From: Chloranthus sessilifolius | Taxonomy: Eukaryota; Streptophyta; Magnoliopsida; Chloranthales; Chloranthaceae | Assembly: GCA_021018995.1 (NCBI GenBank) | Contig: CM037590.1 | Location: 39,000,287 to 39,064,286, forward strand | Reading direction: 5' to 3' | Length of the DNA stretch: 64,000 nucleotides | Made by a program: the position numbers and the translations under genes | Notes under the pieces: model-generated | Seen by the model: only the letters and a program-made list of their open reading frames with translations | Told to the model about the DNA's origin: nothing | Database searches by the model: none | Part shown: positions 11,701-23,400 of the stretch, one piece after another | How positions within the stretch are numbered: position 1 is the first letter of the stretch | How the letters are laid out: every line of letters begins with the position of its first letter

Positions 11701-14479
11701 GGTGGTGCATTGACCATTTCAAAGAAATTGTGTTAGGTTGGGCAACTAATACTAACTCGTGAGAGAGATAGAATTTTTTTTTGATTTCCCAGAAGATTAA
11801 ATACCCTTGGTGTGTTTTAAGGTCGGTGCGCTGGTCAATCTCCCATCACCATATTGGTCAAACCCTTGGAATGCATGAACTCATATTAGCGCTCTGATCA
11901 ATTAGAATATGTGGTAGTAAAAAAAATTGCATATCTTCAGATTGGGGGAGGGAGATTAGGCTATGCACCCCTCATATACACCTAACACCAACTCATGGGA
12001 AAGGGAGTTAGAGACGTGCCCCCTTTCTCTCCTCAAAATTCTCTCTCAATAGAGTTTGTATTAGTCATCCTACCTATATTCCTAGGTCTATACTTTGGTC
12101 AATCTCTAATTGTGAAATTGGTCAAACCTAAGGAGATGCACATATATTTATGAGCATAAATCTTATGTGAAGGTCTAAACTGAATTCATTTGATCTGTCG
12201 ACTAAAGAGCATTATTAAAATTATGACCTATGCACCATAGTTTTTTTCCAGTTGAGGAGATCCCTCGTTCTTTTACTTCCTTTCCAACAATTATGGATGT
12301 CCAGTTGTCCACTGAATTCTTTTTTAATCGGTAAATGGTGGCAAAAATATATTAAGATGAAAAGGGAAAGCACAAAAAAACCCATAACAAGGAACTATGG
12401 GACAGAGACAACAACAGAGAAGGGAAAATAAAAACAGAAAAACAACCAACCTCAAGGCTTGCTCAGAGCCTGCAGGAAGGATGAAGAGACGGAACCTTAC
12501 AGATCAGCCTCTCAGATTATCCGAGTGCTCCCTCAACCAATCCATACGAAGCTTGCCCTTCAAAACATTTAGGCCTGCATTCTCCCAGCTTGCAAATAAA
12601 GCCCCACAAGATTCATGGAAACATCATTGGACATGGAAAAAACTTAACAATGTACCCCGGATTTTGTTGGCAAAGTGTCAGTGAATTAAGAGGTGATTCA
12701 CGTCCTCATTCTACTGCCCGCACGATATACCTATCCTGAATGTCAATGACTCTTCTAATAAGCTGATTAATCGTAAGTATTCTTTTCCACGCGACTGTCC
12801 AACAGAAGAAACAGATACGAGGGTAGTATCTTGCTTCCGCAAATATACCCAATCATGATCAATCAACGGCCTTCTAACAAGGAAAGAGTAGATGTCTCGA
12901 ACCGAGAAAACCCCATCCCATCCATACCCATATCAAAACCTCTTCTATCCAACCCAACATGATTGGTAGTGCTCGCACAAATGAGAGTGAGCAGGTTGCT
13001 AATACCCTCCATCTCCTCCTCCCTCAGGTCCCGACGAAGCCTAATATTCCGCACTTCACTGCCATCCATTTGCACAATCATCTCCGAGATGTAACCCCTT
13101 GGTTCATCGCGAGACAGAAGATATCACCATACACATCCTTAAGTGCCTGAGATCCTATCCAGCGATCATTCCAGAACGCAATACGATCCCCATTTCCTCT
13201 CTCGGAACTAATACACTGCTGAAATCTTTCTTTGATACAGTATGCCCCTTTCAACCAAGCGGAAACCTGCCGTCCTTCTCACCGGATTTATGGACCAACC
13301 CGCTCTATCGAACCCAGATAGCTTCTCCTTCATTCCCCATACACTAATGCCACTTGCCTAACAAAGCTAAATTCGTGTCTTTCATCTGTCTTATACCCAC
13401 ACCTCCCGCTTCTTTGGAAAGTTGCTCACCTCCCAATTGATTAAGTGAAACTTGCTACTGTCACCTTTCCCTTCCCAGAGGAAATTCCTAGCCAACTGTT
13501 CAATGCGGTCTAAGATCTCCATGGGACATTTGAACATGGACGTATTGAAAACCGGTAAATTTGTGAGCGCAGTCTTAATTTGAAAAAGCATTCTGCCCGC
13601 TGAAAGAAGATTGGCCTTCCACCAACCTTTTCTCCACCCTCTCCAGAACAGGCTCCCAAATAGCTTGACGAGATCAACCAATGCAAAGCGGCTGCCCAAG
13701 GTACATTGAAGGGAGAGAATCCATTCTCAACCAATGAAGCTAACCAACGTGACCAAAGACTCTGCCAAAGTAATCCCAATCAAACAAATTTTTGTCATGT
13801 TGACTTTCTGACCAGAACAAGCCTCATAGCACCTCAAAGCAGCTTTCACACTCCAAACCTCATCCCTAGTGACTCCACAAAACACTATTGTATCATCCGC
13901 ATACTTCAAATGCAAAATTCTTCTCCCTCCAACTCCTCAAGAAAATCACTGAAGAATCTCAGGCTTTCTCCCGAATGTAAAATTCTACTAAGAGCCTCAC
14001 CCACCTCATGGAACGAGGAAAGTGGGTCCCCTTGCCTCAACGCTAAGATTAGTTGGCAAGCGACACATTAAAGGGGAAAATTGAAGAGATTTTAGAAGAG
14101 AAAGTGTCATCTAAAAAGGCTACTACTTGGTAATTCAATTACTATGTTTACTGTTACTTATTATGTTTTTATATAGAAACCAACATTATGGAGTAAAGGG
14201 TATTTTCATCCTAAACTAATTGTTAATCTACATTTTATACGGAATTCTCATTAAAATACTAGAGATTATTATTTCTATTACTACTAATACTTACCCTTTT
14301 TCAGAGGGAGCCCTTTAGAAATTCTCAATGGCCAGGGCTGAACACATGCAAAGAGGGGGTGTGAAAATAGTTTCAACCAGCAACTGATGCGCCTCAGTTA
14401 TTGAATGTTCAATCATTCTTTTTTTCATGCCCAAAACTCGTTCTCTCTTCATTCTATCCTCTATTCCACAGTTCCACCA

Positions 14480-14543
<64 letters not shown>

Positions 14544-17081
14544 AATGTGCATGTACTATATCTCCACCGGGGCTAACAAATTCTCCAACCAACAGTTGAA
14601 GGAAAGAAAGTAAATTATAGAGACGAGATAAATAGAAACAGCCTAGGAGGTTTATGGGATGCCAACACACAAACTACCATCCCAACTTATCTTTGCAAGA
14701 TCGTAAGCCACTCCATTGGCCTCCCGGGGAACATGGGAGGAAAATACTCACTTTCCCGATCTCAATTTCTCCACTTCCACCGCATAGAAAGCCTCTTGCA
14801 AGTTTTTCTCTAGTTTTCCAATCACAGTCTCCAGGCATCTGAATAACATCAGGTAAACAAGGAAATTTGAAAATGGTGCTTGGTGCTTAAGTAAGCGTGA
14901 TCCTAAACCCCCCAGCGATAACATGTTACATTTCATGCCTAAAGGCTTAAACTGGATGATATATCATGTTCTCATGAAAAAAAGCCATCATAATAATCAT
15001 AATATGCTCCATTCCATTAGGACTTGGGTACTAGACTTATATTTTTCCTCTTGATTTCATCTTAGGTGTGACCACAATTGCCGGAGGCTACTCGAAGAAG
15101 ACAGGGAATACTGATGGACCTGCTCAGAATGCATCCTTTTCGCCTGATTTTGATCTGGTGTTCGTTCCTAAATTATGTGCTTTGTTGATTTCAGATCGAG
15201 GAAATAGATTGATCCGCCAAATAAATTTGGAACCGGCAGTTTGTGCACGTGAATCCCAATCAGGCAAGCAAAAAACCGCCTTATTTTTGAAAAGTTTATA
15301 TTTCCGAAAATATATTTTGGATGCGTACTATTGGAAGCTGGCAAGCTGATCTTCGTTGCTTTAATTTATGTTTGCATTGATTATCTTTTAGTAATTTTTA
15401 CTGAACTTTTCTCAACATCTGTGCAAACCTAATAAAAGCATAATCGCAATTATTAGTAGGGGTGCAAATGGGTCGGGTGTCGCAGGTGAACCAGATTCTA
15501 CGTATATGGAATCGGGGTTTGATCCAAATAAAAAAATTTAGACCCTTTTCAAGTTTGGGTTTGGGTTTGGGTTTGGATCCGGGTCCGGGTCCGAGTCAAG
15601 GTAGACCTGGACCCATCCCATTAAAGATCAGGTCGGGTCTAGTATGGATGCGAGTCTGTGTATAACTATGGTATATTAATTTGGGTTCCACACAAATATA
15701 AGAACTAGTATGCAGATACATTCCTATAGAAATTAATACATACCTTAACTAATTAATTTCCTAATTGGATGAATAGCTACTCATGTAAGAGGAATGATAC
15801 TCATAATACCTTACTATTATCTTGTCCCATATTCATTTTCTCTCTAAATTGGGCTAGGTCTATAGACCTTTAACTCTTCTACAAAACTGAAAATCAATAT
15901 ATACATATAATATAACTAAATCTATAACACAAATGGACGCAAATTCGGGTTCAGGTCCGAGTCTTAAATCTAAAGGATATCGGATCCAACATAGTACAAC
16001 ATGGGTCCGGTCTCCTCGAACTTGTACTAGATCTGGACCCAATTTTCACTCGGGTCCATTTGATCAGGTCCGATTCAGGTCTAATTTGGGTCGGTTCTCA
16101 TGTCGGGTCCAGGTCAACCCCACCCATTTTCACCACTAACTATTAATAGGAACAAATCAGTTCATTCGTTGATTATGGTTCCTCTCCACGTGACTAGATG
16201 GTTGAGAAGCCTAACTTGAGCAAGTTATACTCCGTTAGTAAAGAAGAGGTTTTTCTTTTCTTTTTTCCTTGAGGAGGTTAATGTCCATCCGCCATTTCAA
16301 GTCCTTTGTGATTTCTCATGTTTGTTACTCTATACATCGATTGCCGTTTAAATTTACTTATTTACTTACATACTGCAGGGCTGGGGATGGGCTCGGTCTC
16401 TCTGGTAGGAGTCTTATGTTTACTACTTGGCTTGGTTGCTGGGTTTGCAGTTCGCCCCCTTGTAACTTCTTATGTGAGTAAACACTTATTCTATATGTTA
16501 TCCCATGGTAGAAAACAAAAACTTACACATCTTTCCTGACCCACTTTTGTAGACAGGAATTTTCCGGCAGCCGCAACGTCAACAAGACATGGAAGCATTG
16601 CCAAGCCCGTCTGGGCAAACGAGTACTGATTCTCTGCTCCGACATCAAAAGCGCAATTGCTAGCTCGGTTCCTTACACACTATTAACCAAGATTGTTGGG
16701 TTATTGCTGTACCAGCTGTCTCTTATGTTTAGAGTCCGTAGACTAACAAATCAATGTTCGTCCAAAGAACCCGTTTCTTTGTTAGATTTGGATGTTCCAA
16801 GTAACCGCTATACGACCAAGTCGCAGGTTTTCACCAATCAGTTAAAGGATTTGATAAGTTTTAACGGAGGTTCGGATGTTGTAGAGACTAACCATTCAAT
16901 TGAGGGAGGAGATGATTCGACTAGTGTTTTAACTTGCGCATGTGGAAAGATAGATGACTTGATACAAGCCAACATTTCTAATTTTGGCAAACGGGCTACA
17001 CAGGAACGACAATTGGAGGGGTTCTCAGTTGGTGGTTCAGGTTTAGTAAAAAGGCAGCCGATAGGACTTAATGGTCAGTGA
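8781..17081 (+). CDS. NHL-repeat single-pass membrane protein (At3g14860-like)
   Basis: Exons are 8781-8841, 8946-9116, 11379-11546, 15066-15263, 16379-16473 and 16557-17081, giving 405 residues. Introns one to four are phase 1 and the last is phase 0; intron four starts GC, the others GT. A hydrophobic signal peptide covers residues 1 to about 22. Then come EFGYTVSTVLHGDKL, the NHL core HPKSFAMDPKGNVYVADQNN (about 105-124) with AIRKV, and VTTIAGG leading to a second repeat with DRGNRLIRQINLE. A membrane segment lies near 205-228 (VSLVGVLCLLLGLVAGFAVRP), followed by a 174-residue C-terminal tail that is probably cytosolic. NHL repeats build beta-propellers that bind partners; the function of this plant family is not established. 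The last exon must start after ACAG at 16553-16556, because the earlier TAG acceptor gives an early stop. I recall the closest match as Arabidopsis At3g14860. No break is seen. Confidence 0.87.
9325..9500 (+). mobile_element. TRIM-like LTR with primer-binding site (fossil)
   Basis: A 158-bp unit begins TGTTAAGGACCTAG and ends GACTTTAACA (9325-9482). Two bases later comes TGGTATCAGAGC (9485-9496), the methionine-initiator tRNA primer-binding site typical of Copia and TRIM elements. The short terminal repeat and lack of any protein-coding interior suggest a miniature LTR element. It lies in intron 2 of the first NHL gene, is incomplete, and cannot be dated. Confidence 0.6.
9616..9832. repeat. 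Tandem duplication, about 105 bp per unit
   Basis: Two neighbouring units each run AGGAGTTGGTGC, TACTGGT, GTACGTTT/GCGTTT AGGTGAAAGA, GATACGATACTAATATAAC, ATAGAAACCTATT. They differ by a few substitutions and small gaps. They lie in intron 2 of the first NHL gene. Confidence 0.8.
10656..10966. mobile_element. hAT-type MITE, 311 bp (TTCGGCAA family)
   Basis: The left end is CATAGTCACAAAATTGGGG and the right end, inverted, CATAGTAACAAAAATCGCCG. A perfect 8-bp duplication GTGATATG lies at 10648-10655 and 10967-10974. The interior repeats TTCGGGGA, ATTCGC and GCGAA words. A second, incomplete relative lies at about 55575-55815. Confidence 0.88.
10975..11196 (-). mobile_element. TRIM-like remnant, opposite orientation (fossil)
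   Basis: On the minus strand, a terminal-repeat-like block TGTAAGGACTTAGC to GGTCCTTAA (about 11196-11129) precedes TGGTATCAGC (about 11126-11117), a variant of the primer-binding site. An inner stretch GGTGACCTGGGAAAGGGCT is shared with the plus-strand unit near 9531. A second repeat-like block then starts TGTTTCGGTCCTAACC at 11051. It appears to be a degraded miniature LTR element, related to the one at 9325. Confidence 0.45.
12320..14070 (-). mobile_element. LINE (L1-like), 5'-truncated, in NHL intron 3
   Basis: On the minus strand a reverse-transcriptase fragment HLKYADDTIVFCGVTRDE carries the YADD catalytic box (13727-13915). Next comes IEQLARNFLWEG with HLINWE (about 13391-13560), typical of plant L1 polyproteins. 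The 3' end reads to a short poly(A), seen as poly(T) at 12320-12325. The frame is broken by several stops and shifts, and the 5' two thirds of a full LINE are missing. It is inserted antisense to the host gene in a 3519-bp intron. Confidence 0.82.
14401..14560. repeat. TA microsatellite
   Basis: About 27 TA dinucleotides lie at 14487-14540. Open frames that read YIYIYI across this stretch are artefacts of the repeat. Confidence 0.9.
14640..14900 (-). mobile_element. Possible RNase H-like LINE fragment
   Basis: On the minus strand a short stretch near 14680-14760 reads PREANGVAYDLAK. This resembles the end of the RNase H domain in plant LINE polyproteins (usually REANGVADALAK). It could be the remains of a second LINE in intron 3 of the first NHL gene. 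The similarity is short. Confidence 0.4.
15457..16138. mobile_element. hAT-type MITE (TAGGGGTG family), 682 bp
   Basis: The ends are inverted: TAGGGGTGCAAATGGG on the left, and TAGTGGTGAAAATGGG read from the right. The flanking 8-mers ATTATTAG and ACTATTAA match at six of eight positions, which fits an old 8-bp duplication. The interior holds many GGGTCCGGGT-type words. It lies in the GC-AG intron of the first NHL gene. Confidence 0.65.
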
Positions 17082-17290
17082 TCGATGTTTTAATATTTGG
17101 TTTCCTTTCCTACTAAGAATCTGCATGATATTGAAAACAGTGATATAAATGCCTGCGTTGTGGTTTGTTCCAACTCTTATCACTGAGTCATTGTTTCTAG
17201 ACTGAGTTGACTTAGTTAGATGGTGGCTCCATGTTGACTTCCATTTTCTTTGGTCAATTTTCATTGTGTTTTTAATTGGGTAACGGTATC

Positions 17291-17571
17291 TACATCTGAA
17301 GATTCGGTCTCTGCAACCAGGATTTTCAAACGTGAAAACTTCACTCTAATCAGACGATAGAGATTGATTTTCGGCCTGATCTTCCACATCATTGGTCTTT
17401 AGATCACAAATCTTCTATCAGACGGTTAGGTGTTGGTTCCATGTTGCACACATCCCCAAAATGATGTCCTATTGTAGAATCAACATCTAACTGTTTGGTT
17501 GGTGAATCGTAATCTAAAGATCAATTGTGAGGAAACTCTGGTTGCAGAAATGAATCTTCAGTTGCAAATAG
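17291..17571. mobile_element. MITE with TGAAGATTC/TGCAACCAG inverted ends
   Basis: The left arm CATCTGAAGATTCGGTCTCTG continues with CAACCAGGATTTTC. The right arm, read inverted, is AACTGAAGATTC, TTTCTGCAACCAGAG. The middle also pairs in part (TTAGATCACAAATC, GGTTAGGTGTTGGTTCCAT). This is a palindromic MITE just after the stop codon of the first NHL gene and may lie in its 3' UTR. Confidence 0.55.
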
Positions 17572-19322
17572 GGGAACCGTTTTAATTTAGCATTTATTAT
17601 TTTATTTTTTCGTTTTGGGGAGAAATACTTAGATATGGAATTATTAACTTTTGTAAGGGAGATGAGTGTTTTTTTTGGCTTCTGAAGTACTCCATGTGGC
17701 ACCCATAAGTCATGTTTGGATGCATTGGAACATAAATGTGGAGCTTAAACCACCATAAAGGAGGCACCTCATACCATCTAGCCGGTGTCATATGTAAGAT
17801 AAAAGGACCCGACTCTCCTGACCTGTCATTTCAACACCATTTCTAGCTGGTGTCATATGCAAGTTCAACGGACCCGACTCTCCTGACCTGTCATTTAAAC
17901 ACCAAAATGGTGTTTAAATGATCTTACACCACCAATGGTTTAATATGTGATCATATCATCAAAATTTTAGATCTTAGTTGAAGTGCAACAGGCTCAAAAA
18001 TGGTGTTTCAGGAAGATTTAAATGGTACGATCTGTTGACCATAATATCAATCGTTGTTTGTAATTTTAATGGCTGAAATTGAAGTTGCTCAATGGATGGT
18101 TCACATTCACTTAATAGGCATGTTTCTTTGAGATGAGATATGTTTTAATGATAGATTACAAGGAAGTCTCATTTAATGGTGTGAGACAAGAAGTCTCAAC
18201 GAGCATGCGCATGCCGAGGCCGAGGCAGGGCATTAGAGTTGGTATAAGAGCTACTTAATTTGAACACAGCTTAGAGATCTCTCAGAAACAAAAAATTTGG
18301 TTCAATGATATATTTCATCCCATTAGATGAATTTTCAACTTTCGAATAAAGAGGGAAAACGAGTGTTTCACCAGATAAGCTGTTATGTATGGGAGATGAT
18401 CTACATGTAAAGTCAAGTAGTTCACCAATTAGGTAAATTAAATAGCATATCCTTAGATCTAGCCCATGGTTAAATGGCTTCCTATTTAAATAGGGGCCGA
18501 CTTCTCCAAGGGAGCCATTACTTGCACACAAAAAGTTAGTGAAAGCACACAAATTTTAAAAAAACTTGGTCATATGATTTCAACGACTTGTGCCGTCATG
18601 TAAAAATCCCATCTAAGTAATCTGATTTGGAGGTCATGATTTGAAGATCTTTGTTGTAAATTATTGACATGAAACAGATCTTTATCATATGATTCAATGT
18701 AGTCAACTATTGAATCAGATGATGGCCTTTGAGTGCTTTGAATTGCATGAGAGAGATCGTGTTTAGTGCCAATATTTTCTACCAAAAATTTGAAGATGAT
18801 AGCTTTCAAATCGGACAGCTTAAATGATATTTCCAATCTTGACATCCTCACAATTAAACAGTCTGTTTAACTGTCTTCTTTTTCACTCAGAGGGGTCTAA
18901 TTACCAGATTATGGTTTTTAATTCCTTCAAAATCGCCCATACATATGGTGAAAAAAACCAAAAAAGAGACCTAGCCAATTCTATTGTAGCACTGGCAGAT
19001 GGATTGTAGGGGACAAAGACTACCAAATCTGTGAAGCCGACTTGATGCCATAGTCCAAGCAATCATAAGATGCATAAGATGAATATATAAATAGAGAGAG
19101 AGAGAGAGAGAGATGGGAAAATGGACTCAAGTGCATGGCCTGGCCGTGCATTTGAATTCTCAATCACATACCATGTGGCATGTGATGACAAGTTGCACCA
19201 TCTTTTCTAAGGTTTGTCAGTCCTAGGGGTGGACACTCATACAGCTTACCCCCCCCCCCCCCCACCCAACCAAACCCTAACCACTAAGGCCCCTGTTAAC
19301 CCCTCTCTCCAAAAGAAAAAAA

Positions 19323-19735
19323 AGGGAGCCATTACTTGCACATGCTTTTCAAGTGATTGCACCATATTGCACCGAACTTAAGAATAATACTTGCAAGTTT
19401 GGCGACCTCTACTATATGAAAACACCATTTAAGCCGGTTGATTTGAATGTCATGATTTAAAGATATCAATAGCAAAAGGTTAGAACAAAATATAATTTCC
19501 ATCATTTGATTAGATGGAATCAAAAGCTATTATATAATTCAACAGTTGACTACAATAGGTCATATGACAAGTATCATGTTTTGCTCCAATTTTATGTACC
19601 AGAGATCTATTGATCATGAACTTCAAATCAGACGGCCTATATCGCATTTTTACATATCACATGTCCCTAAAATACCAAGTCTTTTTTTAAATTTGGTGCA
19701 ATCACTTGAAAAGCGTGTGCAAGTAATGGCTCCTA
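19323..19735. mobile_element. Long-TIR MITE (GGAGCCATTACTTGCAC family)
   Basis: The left end GGAGCCATTACTTGCACATG continues CTTTTCAAGTGATTGCACCA. The right end is the inverse with only a few mismatches over about 45 bases. Flanks are A-rich, so the target duplication cannot be read. Long terminal inverted repeats suggest a Mutator-type MITE. The middle resembles 18560-18880. Confidence 0.7.
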
Positions 19736-20244
19736 AAAAAAACCCTAACCATAAGTCTATCAACTATATTAGACACTCTCTCCAACCATCTCACCAAGTT
19801 CTGCAACTCAGAAACTCCATTGCCCTCAAATGGTTGAAGACCCACCATTATTTACAACCTCTGCAAAACCCCTTTGAGTCCACAGCATCTGCAGTTCTGC
19901 ACTTCTGCACCTCAGTTTGGTCATCGAACAGCGCCCATTGAAATCCATCGAGTAAATCCTGCGTTCACCCCTGGTCAGTCCCATACAGTTTGGAAAGAAA
20001 ATGGACATGTGGCTTTCATTTCAGGGGTTAAAGAAATGAATTTTTCAGCTGAAATATGTTCCCTTAAAAATCCACCTTTGATTACAAAATCAATGGTAAG
20101 AACTGTTATTTTTTTATTGTAGTTGATCAGCCTTGTGCATCTGGACGTGGCACCCGATCGTTTGATTAGGTATCACATGGCACCCAACTCGTTCAAATAC
20201 ACAGCCCAGCTGTGATCTACACTGAGTTGTAGAGTCAACTCTAC

Positions 20245-20282
<38 letters not shown>

Positions 20283-20482
20283 AGAGAGAGAGAGCATTTA
20301 ACCAGTGGTGGCAGTGGACCAGTAAACTTCACAGAAATTAATATTCCTCCCCCACAAAACCAGCACAAAGCTGCTTACATACACCCACTTCAATAGGTCA
20401 TTTTAATGCCTCTTTCTCTGAAATTTGGAAGCCAAAAAGGAAGATGCAAAACCAGAACCAAAAAATTATTCCCACGCAATGA

Positions 20483-23400
20483 TCAGTAATCATGACTATG
20501 ACCCATATAGCTGATTCGATGGCGAATGTTATGATGATCGAACATGGGATCACTGTAATCCACAGGCTTAATCTCCACGGCTCCCTGTCGTCCATCTTCT
20601 TCTTGAACTGCTCCAAAAACAATCTCCTCCGTTGTTTCCAAACACTGCTCATAATAAGTCTCTGGGCCCGACAAATAATGCTGCTGTTGGTACTGGTAAT
20701 GTTGTTGAAAGCTACCATCCCACCCTCTATAAGAAGCTCGGCCGTGATGCAACTGGTACGATTTTTCCGGGTCCTTTTCCATGAATGGGTACGTTTTCTG
20801 TGAGGTCGGGGTCCGTGTTTCAGGAGAAGGCGGGTCATCTTCATCTTTGATGACAAAGCTGTCTTGTACTGGCCACTGCTGATACTGGTTTTGATGTTGA
20901 TGGTTCAACGGGCCTTTTTTAGAACTTGAGAACAATCTTGTGAAGATTTTTGTTGTGGATGTAGCAGAATTGATGAAAAGTGTCCTGAGCAAGGCAATCA
21001 GACCTTTTTGCATCTCGGGTTCATTGTCTGTTGGAATTAGTCCCGGTCTGATTGATGATCTGAATGGCTTCTGATATGGACTGGACAAGAACTTTTGTTT
21101 TCTAGGTGTTCTAGGATCATCCTGCAAAGGGATAAAAAAGATAGTGATTCATGTTTCATGTTCTTTGCAGTTTCTTACTCAAATTCAAAAGTTGTAAATG
21201 ATGTATTCAGGAAACAGAGTTGAAGATTATTCAAAAAATAATAATTGCAGATTCAGTAACTTTGGAACTTGGAACAAGTGAAATCTAATCTGCGAAGATG
21301 TTCTGAAATTTGTTTCTTTTAGAATAGATCTGTGGTGAACTTCCAGTCAGAGACATAATAATTGTAATAAAATACTAAATATTGTATGTATAGCCTCGGT
21401 GTTTCTTTATGGGGTTAATGTGAGCTCACAATAAGCCTAAGAGCCCTCACTGGCCTCTTTTTGGGCAATGTTGTGGAGTTTTGGCTAATCCAAATTGCCC
21501 AAGTGGCTAAATATCGTATGAAGATCACTCAGCCAAAAAAGCATGCTCATCAGAGCATTCGAATTATTTGATCCGGGAAGTTTAATATGGACCATTGTTC
21601 ATATCCAACGTAGTGTTCATATTGAAGTAGTATGGATCCTCCAACGGGCATATTGATGGGGCTGCACAAAGGTCATAAGATGTTCTGCCACTTGAACAAC
21701 TTAGACCTATAAGCACCATATGGCATACAAGTGAGAAGGGAAGGGTTTTATCTTAGGTGTAAGGTGAGAGAGTCAATCCCCTCTGTATACAATGATTGTG
21801 TACATATATGATTTACGCCATAATTATGGAATAAATAAAATACTTCTTATTTGCTGCTATATTTCTAAATTTTGTAACATTTCCAAGAAGAAAAAAATTG
21901 ACATCGTATTGTCCAATACGTATCATTGACTTATAAAGAAAATGGACAAGGACATGAGTAACAAGATGAACATGGAAAAAGAATTTGTAAGAGACCGCTC
22001 CCATGACCAACATTTAAACACCATTTTGGTGTTTAAATGATCTTGCACAATTAAAGTGTAAGATGTGAGCAATCCAAGCCATTAAAGTGATAGCTCATAT
22101 ATTGCAGTGAAGTAGTCCAAAAATACACTTTTCAATTTGAATCATCCAATCTACGCATTTTAATATGGAAGGTTGTGCATCTTTTTTAAAGGTCAATATT
22201 AAATTGCACCAATCGCATGGTCCCAATCCCTATGATAAATGTGATTCTTTGGCTGAGACATCTGCCAATGATGGACTGCACTTGGACTATCTAGATTAAT
22301 CACATACGTACACCATGTAATGCAACAGTGGGTGGTCATGCCCTTATCTTACACCTTTAATGGTTTAAAGCCCCATTGTTCCAATTCGAAATGTCACATG
22401 GGAGATTTCAAAAGAGATTGCTCTCCTAATTTTTCCTTTTTCTTTTAAATCACTATATAGACATTTGGAGAATTTTGAACTACTAATACTCAAAATAGAG
22501 ATAAGGAAATTAAATACTCACTGACTACTTACATTTTTAGACGAAACCATTGCACCCACTCTTCGTTGCAACAAGGCCAACATGTAACCGAAGAAGCTGG
22601 CAGCAGCAAGAACCGCAACCCCTGCAACATACATAGAGTTTTGCCATTTACCATATCCAATATCAAGCCTTATAAGAGATATGAGGACTGGAAATGCGTT
22701 GATAGATATACAAAATTTTACCTAGCGGAATACCAGTCCCATATTGGTATGCACAGTCCTCGAAATGGAGCTGGATCTCCCGGATCGCTTGGTTTCCTCT
22801 ATCTATAACCAGGAGAGAACAGCTACTCCCGATGTAAATCACCTCGAAATCATCAGAGAACTTTGCATCTTCGCTTGGACCATCAACGTGCCCCCCTCCT
22901 GTGCTCCACTTCCCTCCTGCAATTGTTGTAACTCCTGGGTGGAAAAAAAAAATTAAATTAAATGAAAATTTGAAGCTCTGTAGGACATCTCAAGAGAAAT
23001 CAATAAAAATAAAATTTTGACTGCAATGATTTTGCATCCTGAGTGACTAAATGGGTACTTTAACGGTTTAACCTGGTGGGATGGTAACCCTTTCCTCTTG
23101 AAAAGGTCATGGATTCAAATCTCTCAACCTTCGTTTTACTCAAAAGAGTACTTACACAGTTCGTAAATTTCATCCAGTATGTAATCTTTCACTAGCAATT
23201 TTACACAATAAAAAAATTATTCTTAAAGTTACGCAATTTTGCAAATAAAAGTTATTTGTAAGAGTTAAGAGAAATTTATAAATAAAACATGGGGAATGGA
23301 AGTATGGCAAACTGATCATATAGACTGAGTTGGAAATTCAGCACCACATCTGAATTAACTCCATGAAAATTAAATTCAACAAGTTAATCCCCAAACTCAG

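Larger units (their letters stand above)
17082..20482. other. Intergenic region between the convergent NHL genes
   Basis: This 3.4-kb stretch must hold both 3' UTRs. A MITE spans about 17291-17571 (CTGAAGATTC...TGCAACCAGGA against its inverse). Palindromic AACACCAAAATGGTGTT lies near 17900, a word that recurs near 22018. A partial relative of the next MITE lies at about 18480-18880. There is a GA repeat at 19096-19112, a C run near 19250, and a CT run followed by a GA run at 20250-20295. No extra gene is visible. Confidence 0.6.

Noticed and set aside
14401-14670. Open frames on both strands with YIYIYIYI
   Set aside because: They are created by the TA microsatellite at 14487-14540.
20398-20856. 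152-residue minus-strand and 103-residue plus-strand open frames
   Set aside because: They overlap the last exon of the second NHL gene in other frames and carry no domain.
22566-22956. Two plus-strand open frames near 22566-22956
   Set aside because: They are antisense to exons 5 and 6 of the second NHL gene.
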